A DNA stretch of 64,000 bases from Hymenobacter crusticola (lineage in GTDB: Bacteria > Bacteroidota > Bacteroidia > Cytophagales > Hymenobacteraceae), in assembly GCF_002154225.1 (NCBI RefSeq), contig NZ_MTSE01000022.1, forward strand, positions 1 to 64,000. The letters run 5' to 3'. The notes under the pieces were generated by a model that saw only the letters and a program-made list of their open reading frames with translations, was not told where the DNA came from and did no database searches. The stretch's first letter is position 1, and the number at the start of each line of letters is the position of its first letter. Shown here one piece after another: positions 55,281 through 64,000 of the stretch. The position numbers and the translations under genes were made by a program.

Positions 55281-56462
55281 ATGGAAGCCAACTCCGATAA
55301 ACGGGTCGCCCAGCATAATGCCCTGATCAATGCTCGATTTAGCTTCGTACCGTTGCAGATGCGACTGTTTGTAGCTTTGCTCTCACGTATTGACTTCGAC
55401 GACGTAGACTTCAAAGAGCACTTTATTCCTCTAGAAGAACTCGTTTTTGAGCGACGCGGAGGATCGGCCTATGAGCAGATAGACGAGATGTGCAAAGGCT
55501 TGGCATCCTTTACTCTCTACATTGAAGAGTTGGAAGAAAAGACGCGCAAACGCCGTCGCAAACCGAGTTACACTTATATTCCACTAATGGCTGAAGCCGG
55601 TTACCGAGCTGATCTAGGCGGGGTAATAGCTAGCTTCAACCCGAAGATTATGCCTTACCTGCTACAGTTGCGAGAGAGTGGTAACTTCACTACGGCCGAT
55701 ATCCAGCAGGTTCTTAAGTTAAAAAGTCCCCAGTCACTACGCATTTATTGGCTGCTGAAAGAATACGCGGATTTTGGGAAGCGCACGATGAGCGTAGAGG
55801 ACTTAAGGTTTGTGTTAGGGATAGAAGAGCACGAGTATCCCCGGTTTTCGAATTTCAAAGCCCGAGTACTAGATAAAGCCCAAGATGAAATTGCCAACAC
55901 GGATATTCCTTTCACCTATGAGCTAGAGCGGGAGGGGAAAACCGTCGCTAGGATCAAGTTCTTATTTCAGCAATTGGCTGCATCTGCTACAAAAAAGACG
56001 TTGCCAGGCGCCACAGAATGGGCGAATGCTTTGCTCCAAATTGGGGTCAGCCAGCGTAGCATTACTGCGATTGCTCACCAGCTAGAACAAGGAGAATACG
56101 AAGTAGGCTACATTGCGTATGTAGTCAGAATTGTAGAAAGTCAGTTTCAGAAAGGTAAGATCAAAAAGCCCGCAGGAGCTATTTACAAGGCATTAGTAGA
56201 GAAGTACCTCTTGGAAGATTACAACGTTTCGCTAAATACCCGGCAGAGCTCGAAAAAGAAGCTAATACTCCCTAGTGAGAGGAAGCCCACAATTGCATTT
56301 TGCTTACGTGAAGTGCAGGAAATGTATGACAACCCCGGTCCATACGCCCGTCGACAAGAGAGAGCTACAACTTTTGAAGAACACTTACAGCAAGTGTATT
56401 TGAACGAGGGATTTATACTAGAGCACCGCGGAGAGGAGCAGTGGCTAGTAAAACACTCGTAG
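55281..56462 (+). CDS. Rep_3 family replication initiator protein
   Basis: A 393-residue initiator. The N-terminal winged helix has the family-typical NALINARFSFVPLQMRLFVALLSRID. The second winged helix region includes GNFTTADIQQVLKLKSPQSLRIYWLLKEYADFGKRTMSVEDLRFVLGI and the DNA-contacting FSNFKARVLDKAQDEIANTDIPFTYEL. The C-terminal 155 residues form an extension with repeated basic and helical stretches. Rep binds the iterons, opens the origin and usually represses its own promoter. A seventh iteron lies inside the gene. The start is 10 bp after the last upstream iteron. Confidence 0.9.
   Translation: MEANSDKRVAQHNALINARFSFVPLQMRLFVALLSRIDFDDVDFKEHFIPLEELVFERRGGSAYEQIDEMCKGLASFTLYIEELEEKTRKRRRKPSYTYIPLMAEAGYRADLGGVIASFNPKIMPYLLQLRESGNFTTADIQQVLKLKSPQSLRIYWLLKEYADFGKRTMSVEDLRFVLGIEEHEYPRFSNFKARVLDKAQDEIANTDIPFTYELEREGKTVARIKFLFQQLAASATKKTLPGATEWANALLQIGVSQRSITAIAHQLEQGEYEVGYIAYVVRIVESQFQKGKIKKPAGAIYKALVEKYLLEDYNVSLNTRQSSKKKLILPSERKPTIAFCLREVQEMYDNPGPYARRQERATTFEEHLQQVYLNEGFILEHRGEEQWLVKHS
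55983..56002 (+). repeat. intragenic iteron inside rep
   Basis: An exact 20-base copy of the origin iteron, read in frame as Ser-Ala-Thr-Lys-Lys-Thr at residues 235-240. It sits at the junction between the two winged helices and the C-terminal extension. Confidence 0.85.
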
Positions 56463-57097
56463 AAAAAATGAAGGCAAGGGCGCTTAATCACTGTTAGCCT
56501 AGGATACCTTCGATTGTGCGAACCTAGATGAGTTTGTCACTTGTGCCATTGTTAGCATGAGATGACAAGAGAGTCTTCCTGCCACTGCCTGACTACTACT
56601 TCTGGCCGCTGCGCTTTCTAGCAGCTTGCAGGCGATACTGCCCAACAGGACGACTAACAGCAGGATATCGTCACACTTTGGGAGGGCATAGCGTCCGGTT
56701 CTCTGAGAAACAGGCAACCAAGAGAAAGGATACCCGCTCGTCTGGCTAGGTGCGTTGGTTGTAGAGAAGTACGAACCCTTGTATTTTCACCGGGCCGGTC
56801 AAGCAACAGTGGAGGCGCTACTGCTGAGCTTATAGTGATTATCAAAAGAACATTTGTGGAGATACCAGCAAAACGCACTCAGGTACAGTAGTTGTAATTT
56901 ACTGCAAGTTTTTGCCCCATTCTAACGGGAATCCCCGGTTCGTCTCAGTTACGGCCTGCTCGCTAGGTATACTTTCTTTTATCTAACTAGCAGTGACTTG
57001 CGTTCTTTCAAGCGCGCCTAGGACGGCGGTAGTAGTCGGCCCAGTTCAAGCCTAGAGCATATGTGTGTCATGCTGTTGCCAACCCTGAGTCTATTAG
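56463..57097. other. intergenic region, no recognisable gene
   Basis: About 635 bp. Minus-strand frames of 70-75 codons (56499-56717, 56654-56878) have no family resemblance. No terminator seen after rep. Confidence 0.4.
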
Positions 57098-57856
57098 CTA
57101 CTTCCAGCGGTTGAAAAACTGGTCGAAGGCTTCCCGATAGCCTTCGCTCACGGGCAGCGTCTGGCCGCGTAGCTGCACCGTGCCGCGCGCGACTGCCTGT
57201 ACGTGTCCCAGGCCCACAATGTAGGAGCGGTGAATGCGCAGGAAGTGGCGCGACGGCAGCTTTTCTCCCAGGCGGCGCAGGCTGGTAAGTACTAACAGGG
57301 GCCGGGCTGCGCTGGCCAGGTGCACTTTCACGTAGTCCTTCAGGCCTTCCACGTACACGATGTCGGCCAAGGTCACCCGCACGAGCTGGTACTCGACTTT
57401 TAGGTAAATGTGGTCCTCCTCAGGCGCGGCGGGCGGCACCGGGGCCGGAGCAGCGCCCCCGGCCAGCAACGCGAAATAGGCGCGAGCCTTCAGGGCAGCG
57501 CGCAAAAACTCCTCGTAGCCGAAGGGCTTGAGCAGGTAGTCGAGCGCATCCACTTTGTAGCCCTCAAGGGCGTAGTGGTTGAAGGCGGTGGTAAAGATGA
57601 CGCGTGGACCATTTTGCAGAACGCGAGCTAACTCCAGGCCGCTCAAGCCTGGCATCTTAATGTCGAGGAACAGCAACTCAATGGCGGGCTGCGCATGTAC
57701 GGCCTGCAGGGCGGCTACGGCGCTGTCATGCTGGCCCACGAGTTCCAGAAACGGGGTTTGCTCAATAAAAGCGCATACCATACCCAAGGCCAGCGGCTCA
57801 TCATCGACGGCCAGGCAACGGATGCGGGGCGGGGCTACAGCATCAGCAACAGACAT
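57098..57856 (-). CDS. LytTR family response regulator
   Basis: A 252-residue regulator. The N-terminal receiver (IRCLAVDDEPLAL, phospho-acceptor Asp65 in LLFLDIKMPG, and LKPF) is joined by an Ala/Pro linker to a C-terminal LytTR DNA-binding domain (DIVYVEGLKDYVKVHL, LGEKLPSRHFLRIHRSYIVGLGHV). The gene start overlaps the kinase stop by 22 bp, so the two are coupled. Such pairs are frequent in Bacteroidota and regulate cell-envelope or surface genes. Confidence 0.92.
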   Translation of the reverse strand: MSVADAVAPPRIRCLAVDDEPLALGMVCAFIEQTPFLELVGQHDSAVAALQAVHAQPAIELLFLDIKMPGLSGLELARVLQNGPRVIFTTAFNHYALEGYKVDALDYLLKPFGYEEFLRAALKARAYFALLAGGAAPAPVPPAAPEEDHIYLKVEYQLVRVTLADIVYVEGLKDYVKVHLASAARPLLVLTSLRRLGEKLPSRHFLRIHRSYIVGLGHVQAVARGTVQLRGQTLPVSEGYREAFDQFFNRWK

Positions 57857-58956
57857 ATTTCATATTCATGGTGGTCGTTAGCGGGCGTTACAGTCAAGCG
57901 ATACGCACCGGGGTAGAGCAAATCAAGGCGCCGCCGCGTGTTGGCCAAGCCTATGCCACCCGACTCCTCGGCGTCAACCTCTTCTACCGGCGGATCCGGA
58001 AACAGCGTGTTGCACACCCGCAACTCCACCGTATGGGCCGTAGGTTGGCGCAGCTCGATGACAATTCTACTGGGCGCCGTGGCGCTGACGCCGTGCTTGA
58101 AGGCGTTTTCCACGAAGGGCTGAAACAGCATGGGTGCAATGAGCACCTCCGCCGCTGGAGCGTCTGGCGCCGTGAAGATAAGCTGTACACGCTTGGCCAG
58201 CCGCAGCTGCATGAGCTCAACGTAATCACGCAGAAAGCTGATTTCCTGGCCGAGCGGAACCTGGTCGGTGGGCGCGCCATAGAGCACGTGGCGCAACATG
58301 CGCGAGAGCCGCTGCAAGGAGCGCCGGGCTTGTTCGCCGTCAAGCAGCGTGAGCGCATAGATGTTATTGAGCGTATTGAAGAGGAAGTGGGGGTTAATTT
58401 GGGCTTTGAGCATTCCTAGCTCTGCCGCCAGCTTCTCCTGTTCCAGCACGCTGCGTGCCAGCGCGTCGCGCTGCCCACGCTGCACGGCAGCCACGCTGGT
58501 GCCCAGCCCCAACACGAGCAGCGTAGAAAAGAGTACCGCAGGGTTGACGCCATCAGTAGGCCCCCGGCTTGGTACCCTGGAGCCAGGCCAGGGGCCTGGT
58601 CCCGGTGCTCTTCGAGGGGGGGCGTCACGAATTCCACCTAGGCTTGGCCCACCGGGCCGCGGCGCGGCCAACAGGCGCTGGCCAGTCCTGTGTGCGAAGA
58701 CGACGGCCGCAACAATGCCGAGCAGAAACAGCAGGTACGCTACGAGCCGCCGCCGGTAGAGCAGGTGTGGCACAGCCCAGTCCGCGTTAACGTAAAATGC
58801 GGCCAGCGAGAGGACGAACAGGCCTGCCTGCAGCAGGAAGTACCGCGCCGTGGACAAGCCCATGGTGGGCTGCGTGAACACGGTTACGCCCAGCAGAACC
58901 CAAATCACCGCGTGCAGCAGGCCCGTCTGGGCGCGACGGGAAGAAAGAAAGGTCAT
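57835..58956 (-). CDS. LytS/YehU-type sensor histidine kinase
   Basis: A 373-residue membrane kinase from the ATG at 58956 (an upstream in-frame ATG at 59097 would add 47 residues without membrane segments). About four hydrophobic spans at the N terminus are followed by a Pro/Gly/Arg-rich loop with many PG and RGP units. A coiled coil precedes the His_kinase domain with AQINPHFLFNTLNNIYAL (phospho-acceptor His near 190), and a HATPase with FVENAFKHGV and GGIGLANTRRRL. It phosphorylates the LytTR regulator encoded downstream. Confidence 0.9.
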   Translation of the reverse strand: MTFLSSRRAQTGLLHAVIWVLLGVTVFTQPTMGLSTARYFLLQAGLFVLSLAAFYVNADWAVPHLLYRRRLVAYLLFLLGIVAAVVFAHRTGQRLLAAPRPGGPSLGGIRDAPPRRAPGPGPWPGSRVPSRGPTDGVNPAVLFSTLLVLGLGTSVAAVQRGQRDALARSVLEQEKLAAELGMLKAQINPHFLFNTLNNIYALTLLDGEQARRSLQRLSRMLRHVLYGAPTDQVPLGQEISFLRDYVELMQLRLAKRVQLIFTAPDAPAAEVLIAPMLFQPFVENAFKHGVSATAPSRIVIELRQPTAHTVELRVCNTLFPDPPVEEVDAEESGGIGLANTRRRLDLLYPGAYRLTVTPANDHHEYEICLLLML

Positions 58957-59128
58957 CCAGTTGGCAGTAGTAGGTAAGGGAAATCGCCCGGGCTGGTAGC
59001 CGGCCGTAAGCAGCCCCAAGTTGCTTAAAATTCGGTCCTGCATGACTCCGGTTTCCATTCTTTTGATCACGGAGGTACCCCGCTGCTTACTATCCAACGC
59101 GACCCGGCGGCTGGCATTACCGTGCCGG

Positions 59129-59860
59129 TTAGCTACTCAGCGTGGCCAGCGCCAGGGTGACAACCACGGCATTATTACTTAACGCTTCCAACTCCACACT
59201 TGGGGTATTCCACAGCGCCAGGCCATCGCCGGCGTGCAGCAGCCGACCGGCTACTTCAAAGGCGCCTGCCAGCACGAAAGCGAAGCAATGGGCGTTTGCC
59301 GGTAATGCGCAAGAGGTTTCTGCCCGGCCTACAAAACGGCCCATTTGCACCCGGAATGATAGTTCTGGCGCCAGCTGCTCAACGGGCGACCCGGAAGATA
59401 AGGGGGTAGCCACGACAAGCTGATTGGGCTGGCTTTCTAAATCGAAGGCGAACTTCCGAGGGGGAGCCAGCGTCCCGACTGGCGCCAGCAGCCAGATATG
59501 CAAAAAGCTAATCAGCTCTGTTTCGTAAGGGTTGGTAAACTGCACGGTGCCGCCGGCTTCTACGCGGAGCAGGTACAGTTCTTCCACCTCCACCAAGGCG
59601 GGCGATCCTAGCGCTACACCTGCCCACACCGCCCCCGTAATGGGCAGCACCAGCACGTGGGCGGCCACGGGCACCGGCAACGAAACCGTGTGCCGGCCGA
59701 CAAGCGTTTCTTCGTTGAGGGCGAGCAGGCGTCCAAACGGCTGCTTATGCTCGTGCACGTAAGCCCCGAATTGGAAGGTGCAGATACGCCGAAACTCGGC
59801 TGTTTCCAGCCTCCCACGCTGGTAGGCCAAGAAGAGTTTACCGGGAGAGAGCGGCGCCAT
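59129..59860 (-). CDS. pirin-like bicupin protein
   Basis: A 243-residue protein from the ATG at 59860; the open frame runs further upstream over the end of the dioxygenase gene. Two cupin-like halves are seen, with TFQFGAYVHEHKQPFGRLLALNEETL, AHVLVLPITGAVWAG and C-terminal FAFVLAGAFEVAGRLLHAGDGLALW. It resembles pirin/quercetin-dioxygenase-like proteins, but the usual His-rich metal motif is not clear. It begins 34 bp after the intradiol dioxygenase stop on the same strand, so they probably form an operon. Confidence 0.7.
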   Translation of the reverse strand: MAPLSPGKLFLAYQRGRLETAEFRRICTFQFGAYVHEHKQPFGRLLALNEETLVGRHTVSLPVPVAAHVLVLPITGAVWAGVALGSPALVEVEELYLLRVEAGGTVQFTNPYETELISFLHIWLLAPVGTLAPPRKFAFDLESQPNQLVVATPLSSGSPVEQLAPELSFRVQMGRFVGRAETSCALPANAHCFAFVLAGAFEVAGRLLHAGDGLALWNTPSVELEALSNNAVVVTLALATLSS

Positions 59861-59894
59861 AAGCGGGAAGGGATGATGACCCACCAGCAGCGCC

Positions 59895-60599
59895 CTACGC
59901 GGGTACGGCCAAGTTAATGGCCAGCACGAAGCCGGCGGTCGTGCTGCCTGTGACGGTGGCCAGTTCGAGGGCCACCCCGTCGCTGAACACGTTGTCTTGT
60001 GCGTTAGACGTGTAGCCGTTAAGGCCTTTGGCGTAGCCATTTACGGCAGCTACAGCGCTGCCTGTGCCCTCGGGGAAAGCAATTTGCGTCACTTTCAGGG
60101 ACGTGCCGTCCGCCTTGTAGATGTGCACGTGAATGTGGGTAGCACGCCCATTGTACCACCCCGGAAAGATGCTGGTGAACACAACCTGCCCGTTCGCGTC
60201 CGTGGTTTGCCGGCCCCGCAGGAAGTGCACGCCCGTGTAGTTAGTGCTTTGCATGCCGGTGCCCCCGTACTCCGAGTAGTTACCCTCAGCATCACAATGC
60301 CAGATGTCGACCAGCGCGCCAGCCAGGCCAGCACAACCAGCGTTGCTGTTGGTGATGGTCAGCGTGGCCGTGAGCAGGTAGCCAGCCTTACCATCTCGGA
60401 TGTCGCGCCGCACATACGATGCGGGCACTTTGGTGGGGAACGGACCCTCGGTCTCGGAAGGAACGACCGAGCAGCTATCGCTACCGGCTGAATCACTAGC
60501 GGGGGTCAATGTGTCGGCCTCTTTGCCGCAGGCCGTGAGCAGGGCCGGAACCGATAAGGAGCCGACGAGTAGACTTTTGATAAAGTGCTTTCTTTCCAT
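59895..60599 (-). CDS. intradiol ring-cleavage dioxygenase-like lipoprotein
   Basis: A 234-residue lipoprotein (lipobox ALLTACGK). The intradiol dioxygenase beta-sandwich shows ETEGPFPTKVPASYVRRDI, GALVDIWHCDAEGNYSEY, then VHFLRGRQTTDANGQVVF, FPGWYNGRATHIHVHIY. Potential Fe(III) ligands are the Tyr residues in NYSEY and PGWYNGR and the two His of THIHV. Family enzymes cleave catechols between the two hydroxyls. This extracytoplasmic lipoprotein form is common in Bacteroidota and of unknown substrate. Confidence 0.88.
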   Translation of the reverse strand: MERKHFIKSLLVGSLSVPALLTACGKEADTLTPASDSAGSDSCSVVPSETEGPFPTKVPASYVRRDIRDGKAGYLLTATLTITNSNAGCAGLAGALVDIWHCDAEGNYSEYGGTGMQSTNYTGVHFLRGRQTTDANGQVVFTSIFPGWYNGRATHIHVHIYKADGTSLKVTQIAFPEGTGSAVAAVNGYAKGLNGYTSNAQDNVFSDGVALELATVTGSTTAGFVLAINLAVPA

Positions 60600-61088
60600 G
60601 AGGTGACGTCACAAGGGAAGTACTTGTTGACGGAATAAAGATCCGAGCATCGTTGTCTCAACCCGCCTATAATCGACGCTTTTGAGTTTTGAGCCGACGA
60701 TCGGCCCATTCCGCGTAGCTTCTTTCTCCTTCCGGTCTTCACGAGCGTCCACTGACCCGGTGTAACGAAACCAGGCCCATCGTGACCGGGAGCACCTTAG
60801 TCCTCACCCCTTGGCTTTCAACACCATTCATCCTATCCTATGTTGGCAAGAAGAGTGGCAACTAGCCGCCGCCTATAAACAGCTCGTGCAAAACATGATC
60901 GTGTATTGAAACTGTCGCTACCTTATTCTCCGACGAAGCCCTCAAAGATTCGCTTCGATGCAGAGGCGTTTTTTGCCTTCCAATGGGAGCCCCCAGCCTG
61001 ACCGCTTGTTTAACCTTTATATCACACTCTTAACTAGGGCTATTCTGTCCCAACTGTGCCCGCAGGAAGGGGCTGTTGCCCCGTGCTA
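60600..61088. other. intergenic region, no recognisable gene
   Basis: About 490 bp between the dioxygenase gene and the SDR end. No supportable gene, repeat or terminator seen. Confidence 0.4.
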
Positions 61089-61904
61089 CTAGCCGCCGTT
61101 GGTGCGGTTAAGGAGGCCCGACAAGACCCTACGGGGTAGCAGCCAGCGCAGCAGATATACCAGTTTGGGCTGCGCGCCGGCCAACACGCGGGCCGATGTA
61201 CCGCCTCGGGTGGTTGCCGCAAACACGACGCGGGCCACTGACTCTGGGGTGGCCGCGTGGGCGTAACTGGCTAGCGTTTGCTCGTGCACGCGTTGGGCAT
61301 ACGGGTCGTAGTCCGGGGCGGGCACGTACTGGATGGCAGCTGTAAAATCGGTGCGCACCGTGCCCGGCACGATAGTGCGCACCTGAATATTGAACTGCTT
61401 CACTTCGTACTGCAACCCCTCCATGAAGCCCTCCACGGCGAATTTGGTGGCGTTGTAGACGCTGTAGAGCGGGAAGGCGATGTGGCCACCCACCGAGGTG
61501 GTGGTCAGAATAAGTCCCTGCTTCCGTCCGCGGAAGTGCGGCAGCACGGCGCGCGTCACGTTCATCACTCCGTACACATTTGTGTTAAACTGCTGCTGCA
61601 CCTGCGCGGGGCTAAGGGCTTCAAAGGCACCGGCCAGGGCATAGCCGGCATTGTTGAAAAGTACATCCAGGCGGCCAAAGGCGTGCAACGCAGCCGCCAC
61701 GGCGGCCTCAATGCTAGCCACGTCCAGCACATCGAGCGGCAGCACCAGCACATTGGCCAGGGTGTGTAAGTCGGCGGGCGCCTTGTGGGGGGTGCGCATG
61801 GTGGCGACGACCTGCCAGCCGCGCTGGGCAAAGTAACGGGCGGTAGCCAGGCCAATGCCGGTGGAAGCGCCGGTAATGAGAATTACTTGGTTTAAAGGGG
61901 CCAT
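61089..61904 (-). CDS. SDR family oxidoreductase
   Basis: A 271-residue classical short-chain dehydrogenase from the ATG at 61904. It has VILITGASTGIGLATA for cofactor binding, LFNNAGYALAG, a catalytic Ser in LTTTSVGGHI and the YxxxK motif YNATKFAVEGFMEGL. The KFAVEGF stretch and the late basic C terminus resemble the retinol-dehydrogenase-like or KR-type SDRs. Substrate unknown. The chimeric cupin gene lies upstream. Confidence 0.88.
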   Translation of the reverse strand: MAPLNQVILITGASTGIGLATARYFAQRGWQVVATMRTPHKAPADLHTLANVLVLPLDVLDVASIEAAVAAALHAFGRLDVLFNNAGYALAGAFEALSPAQVQQQFNTNVYGVMNVTRAVLPHFRGRKQGLILTTTSVGGHIAFPLYSVYNATKFAVEGFMEGLQYEVKQFNIQVRTIVPGTVRTDFTAAIQYVPAPDYDPYAQRVHEQTLASYAHAATPESVARVVFAATTRGGTSARVLAGAQPKLVYLLRWLLPRRVLSGLLNRTNGG

Positions 61905-62009
61905 CTTATTAAAAATTAGAGGATACACGAAATAGGTCACGCTGTTGTAGAAGGCGCAGCAACCAGCAGCGAGCACAAGCTCACTAGCTGCCGCGCCCGA
62001 CGCGGTACC

Positions 62010-62567
62010 TTAGCAGCTACTACTCTTTTTGGTGATATAGTCCGGCGGAAATACTTCTTGGCCGCGTTGGGCGGTAATAGCCCGCAGCTTTTTCAGGTCA
62101 TTCGGACGTAGGTCGGGCGCTACGGGCTGGCCGATTTCAGCAAAGAAATCATCTAACCCCGCTGGTACGACCACGCACAGCAGATGCGCCAGCGTGTTTG
62201 ATTCATTGCGGAAGCTATGGATGGCGCCGCCCTTAGGAATCTCGACCACGGACCCTTGGTGAGCGGTGTAAATCTGCTTTTCCGAGCGGACTAGTACTTC
62301 GCCCCCTATCACATAGAAGAGTGGCCTGGTAGCGTGGGCCAGCCGCCCGCTACGGAAAAAGAGTCTCCTGCTCGTGAGCAGGGTCGTGGCGCCGAATAGG
62401 GGCCTGCGGGCATCTGCCACGGCGTGCAGGTGGCCCAGCACCTGCGTGAGACTGACGGCGTCAACCCGCCGCAGAGCAGGGCGGGCGACGAAGACGTCTA
62501 TGCCATACACGCCGCCGCTGCTGAGTAAGGCCAGCACCATCAGCCTGACAGAGCAAGACGGGCTCAT
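62010..62567 (-). pseudogene. chimeric gene: DUF1772-like N terminus joined to a cupin
   Basis: An open 185-codon frame with two mismatched halves. Residues 1-68 (LLSSGGVYGIDVFVARPALR, VDAVSLTQVLGHLHAVADAR) look like the first half of a DUF1772/anthrone-oxygenase-like membrane protein. Residues from about 78 (ATRPLFYVIGGEVLVRSEKQ) form the later part of a cupin (VVEIPKGGAIHSFRNE, VVPAGLDDFFAEIG). Each half lacks its partner, so an internal deletion probably joined two genes. It remains translatable. The start overlaps the DUF4267 stop (ATGA). Confidence 0.6.
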
Positions 62568-63007
62568 GATGCGTGCTGGGTAAGCGGCTCCGCAAACTGA
62601 GCCCGAACTGAGCCACCGCTAGGGTAGCCGGATGGGGCATGATGATGAAGGAAGCCATTAGACCCAGTAGCAGGACAATCGTAAGCAAATGGGGCATTTG
62701 TAGGGTGAGTGGGGCAGTGGGCTGGGCCTGCGCGACTGTCAGATTTACACAGGGAATCAGGGTGCCCAGTAGTAGCACCCAAGCCAGGGGCCGGTCGTAG
62801 CCGAGCCCGGTGAACAGCGCCAGCAGCAGGCCCGAGAAGACGTTGCGGATGCCTTTGGCATAATGGAAGGCGTACTGCGTGTCCGTGGGCGGCAAGAATA
62901 CGCCAAAGCCTTTGGCTCCCGTACGGGACCAGTAAAAAGCGCCGGCCAATGAAGATCAGGCCTAGGCCAAGGAGCAAACTCAGGCTGCTGGAGAAGGGGC
63001 GACGCAT
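62564..63007 (-). pseudogene. DUF4267 membrane protein, twice frameshifted
   Basis: From the ATG at 63007 the frame begins SLLLGLGLIFIGRRFLLVPYG. One extra G in GGG shifts it. The next frame carries AKGFGVFLPPTDTQYAFHYA, KGIRNVFSGLLLALFTGLGY, LAWVLLLGTLIPC and further membrane segments. Near the end a 10-bp tandem duplication (GCTCAGTTCG then GGCTCAGTTTG) shifts it back to QFAEPLTQHAS and a stop that overlaps the next start (ATGA). Undoing both events gives a normal DUF4267 protein. Confidence 0.7.
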
Positions 63008-63092
63008 CAGGGAAGAAAAGGTTGGTACGGCACAAAAGTATGGCCGCCCCCACCTCTAACTCCTTCACCCAGGTGCATAAATGCAGCGTCGG

Positions 63093-63665
63093 CTACCACA
63101 CCGCGCGGCTCCGAATCCGGCTCAGCGACTGCGGCTTAACCCCGACGTAGGAGGCAATGTAGTATTGCGGAATGCGTTGTTGCAGGTCGGGGTAGGTGCG
63201 CACGAAGCGGCCATAGCGCTCCGCGGGCGGATCTTTATAGAACGAAGTGAGTTGACGCACCAGCTCCATGAACCCTGCCTCCGCGACGAGGCGCCCTAGG
63301 CGTTCACCTTCCCGTACCTCCCGGTACAACCGCTGGAGGTTGTCGTAGGAGATGCTCAGCAGGTGGGCCTCTTCTAAGGCCTGGATGCCGTGGGTAGACG
63401 GCTGGGCTGAGAGGAAGCTTTCGTAGTCGCCGATAAACTCCTGTTCGCGGCCGAAAGAATAGGTTAGCCGCTGGCCGTCGCCGTTTTCAAAGTAGTGAAA
63501 TACGCCTTGCAGTACGAAACCCATTTTGCGGCTCACTTCCCCGGGTTGCAGGAAGAAAGCGCCCTTGGGTACGGTCTCGGGCACGAACCACTGCCGAAGC
63601 AGGTCTTCCTCAGCGGGGGCCAGGGTAATGAAGCGGCGGACGGTGACGAGCAGCAAGTCGTGCAT
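63093..63665 (-). CDS. Crp/Fnr family transcriptional regulator
   Basis: A 190-residue protein from the ATG at 63665. The N-terminal cyclic-nucleotide-binding-like sandwich has PGEVSRKMGFVLQGVFHYFEN, FGREQEFIGDYESFLS and IQALEEAHLLSISYDNLQRL. The C-terminal helix-turn-helix (RIPQYYIASYVGVKPQSLSRIRSR) is of the Bacteroidota Crp/Fnr type. No iron-sulphur cysteines are present, so it is not an oxygen sensor. Effector unknown. It is read toward the DUF4267 pseudogene. Confidence 0.85.
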   Translation of the reverse strand: MHDLLLVTVRRFITLAPAEEDLLRQWFVPETVPKGAFFLQPGEVSRKMGFVLQGVFHYFENGDGQRLTYSFGREQEFIGDYESFLSAQPSTHGIQALEEAHLLSISYDNLQRLYREVREGERLGRLVAEAGFMELVRQLTSFYKDPPAERYGRFVRTYPDLQQRIPQYYIASYVGVKPQSLSRIRSRAVW

Positions 63666-63671
63666 GAGCAA

Positions 63672-63950
63672 AATAGGTTGTCCCTGCCCGGCAGCTACTA
63701 TCAGGCTGCGTACGAGCCGCGCAGCAGCAGGAGTGCGTCAAAAGTAGTAAATGGCTCCCGCACCGGTCAACCGTCTGCTAGGTACCGCGAGCCACTGGCA
63801 CGCCGCAACAGCTAAGAAGCACCGCGCTAAGGGATGCCTTGCTAGATCTTTAGCGTAAATGCTCCTTTAGATGTACCAAGGCTCACCAATAGTGTGTGCC
63901 CTTATTCTGCGTTTCAGCAGAATAGGAGACATCTTTTACCTAGGTAGTTC
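63672..63950. other. intergenic region at window end
   Basis: About 280 bp without a recognisable gene. A short TTCTGC...GCAGAA inverted repeat lies near 63905-63922. Confidence 0.4.
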
Positions 63951-64000
63951 ATGAAAGTTACCGTTTTTGTTAGGCAAATTGTCCATTCATTTCAGGACAT
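63951..64000 (+). CDS. possible gene start, cut by window end
   Basis: ATG at 63951 opens a frame (MKVTVFVRQIVHSFQD) that runs off the window. Too short to assign. Confidence 0.3.
   Translation, partial: MKVTVFVRQIVHSFQD

Noticed and set aside
1..64000. CRISPR arrays, tRNA or rRNA genes
   Set aside because: No regularly spaced repeats with unique spacers were seen (the iterons are irregular and lack spacers), and no tRNA cloverleaf or rRNA segment was recognised by eye.

Overview
The window looks like part of a large plasmid or second replicon of a Hymenobacter-like bacterium (Bacteroidota, Cytophagales). The lineage is inferred from a SusC/SusD outer-membrane pair under an ECF sigma/FecR pair, a protein with a type IX secretion sorting domain, LytTR/LytS-type signalling, and many secreted or lipoprotein hydrolases. 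The plasmid assignment rests on a visibly more AT-rich block at about 50.3-56.5 kb. It holds a tyrosine recombinase, a ParA ATPase translationally coupled to a small ribbon-helix-helix-like protein, an array of about 20-bp iterons, and a Rep_3-type initiator.

Layout. 0-12.3 kb: secreted alpha/beta hydrolases and esterases, a CPBP protease, an acyltransferase, MarR and VOC genes, an S41 peptidase and a broken hydrolase. 12.6-17.5 kb: a multi-PAS histidine kinase, then an AraC regulator upstream of an SDR. 17.9-26.7 kb: a complete RND efflux operon on the minus strand (response regulator, sensor kinase, TolC, permease, lipoprotein adaptor), ending in a stand-alone receiver that has lost its phospho-acceptor. 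27.1-32.4 kb: a LysR remnant, an S41 lipoprotein with a barrel-like protein, a seven-repeat T9SS protein and a HAD hydrolase. The last three transcription units share an upstream repeat. 32.9-34.7 kb: DeoR divergent from NudK and a deoxyribosyltransferase-like gene. 34.9-45.4 kb: a polysaccharide-use locus (ECF sigma, FecR, SusC, SusD, GH106). 45.7-49.6 kb: a RhuM-Fic fusion and a GxGYxYP protein. 49.7-56.5 kb: decayed genes, then the recombinase, partition and replication block. 57-63.7 kb: a LytS/LytTR system, pirin and intradiol dioxygenase, an SDR, a chimeric cupin, a broken DUF4267 gene and a Crp/Fnr regulator.

How parts work together. Rep presumably binds the iterons in front of (and one inside) its gene. 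ParA and its coupled partner probably act on the GTATGTA-type repeats, which include an 85-bp near-perfect palindrome 60 bp before parA. The polysaccharide locus forms a sense-import-digest unit. The efflux operon carries its own two-component system. Several frameshifts fall in short homopolymers, so some broken genes may be assembly errors. Others (LysR, DUF4260, an XRE regulator, an IS5-type transposase) show several independent lesions and are real decay.
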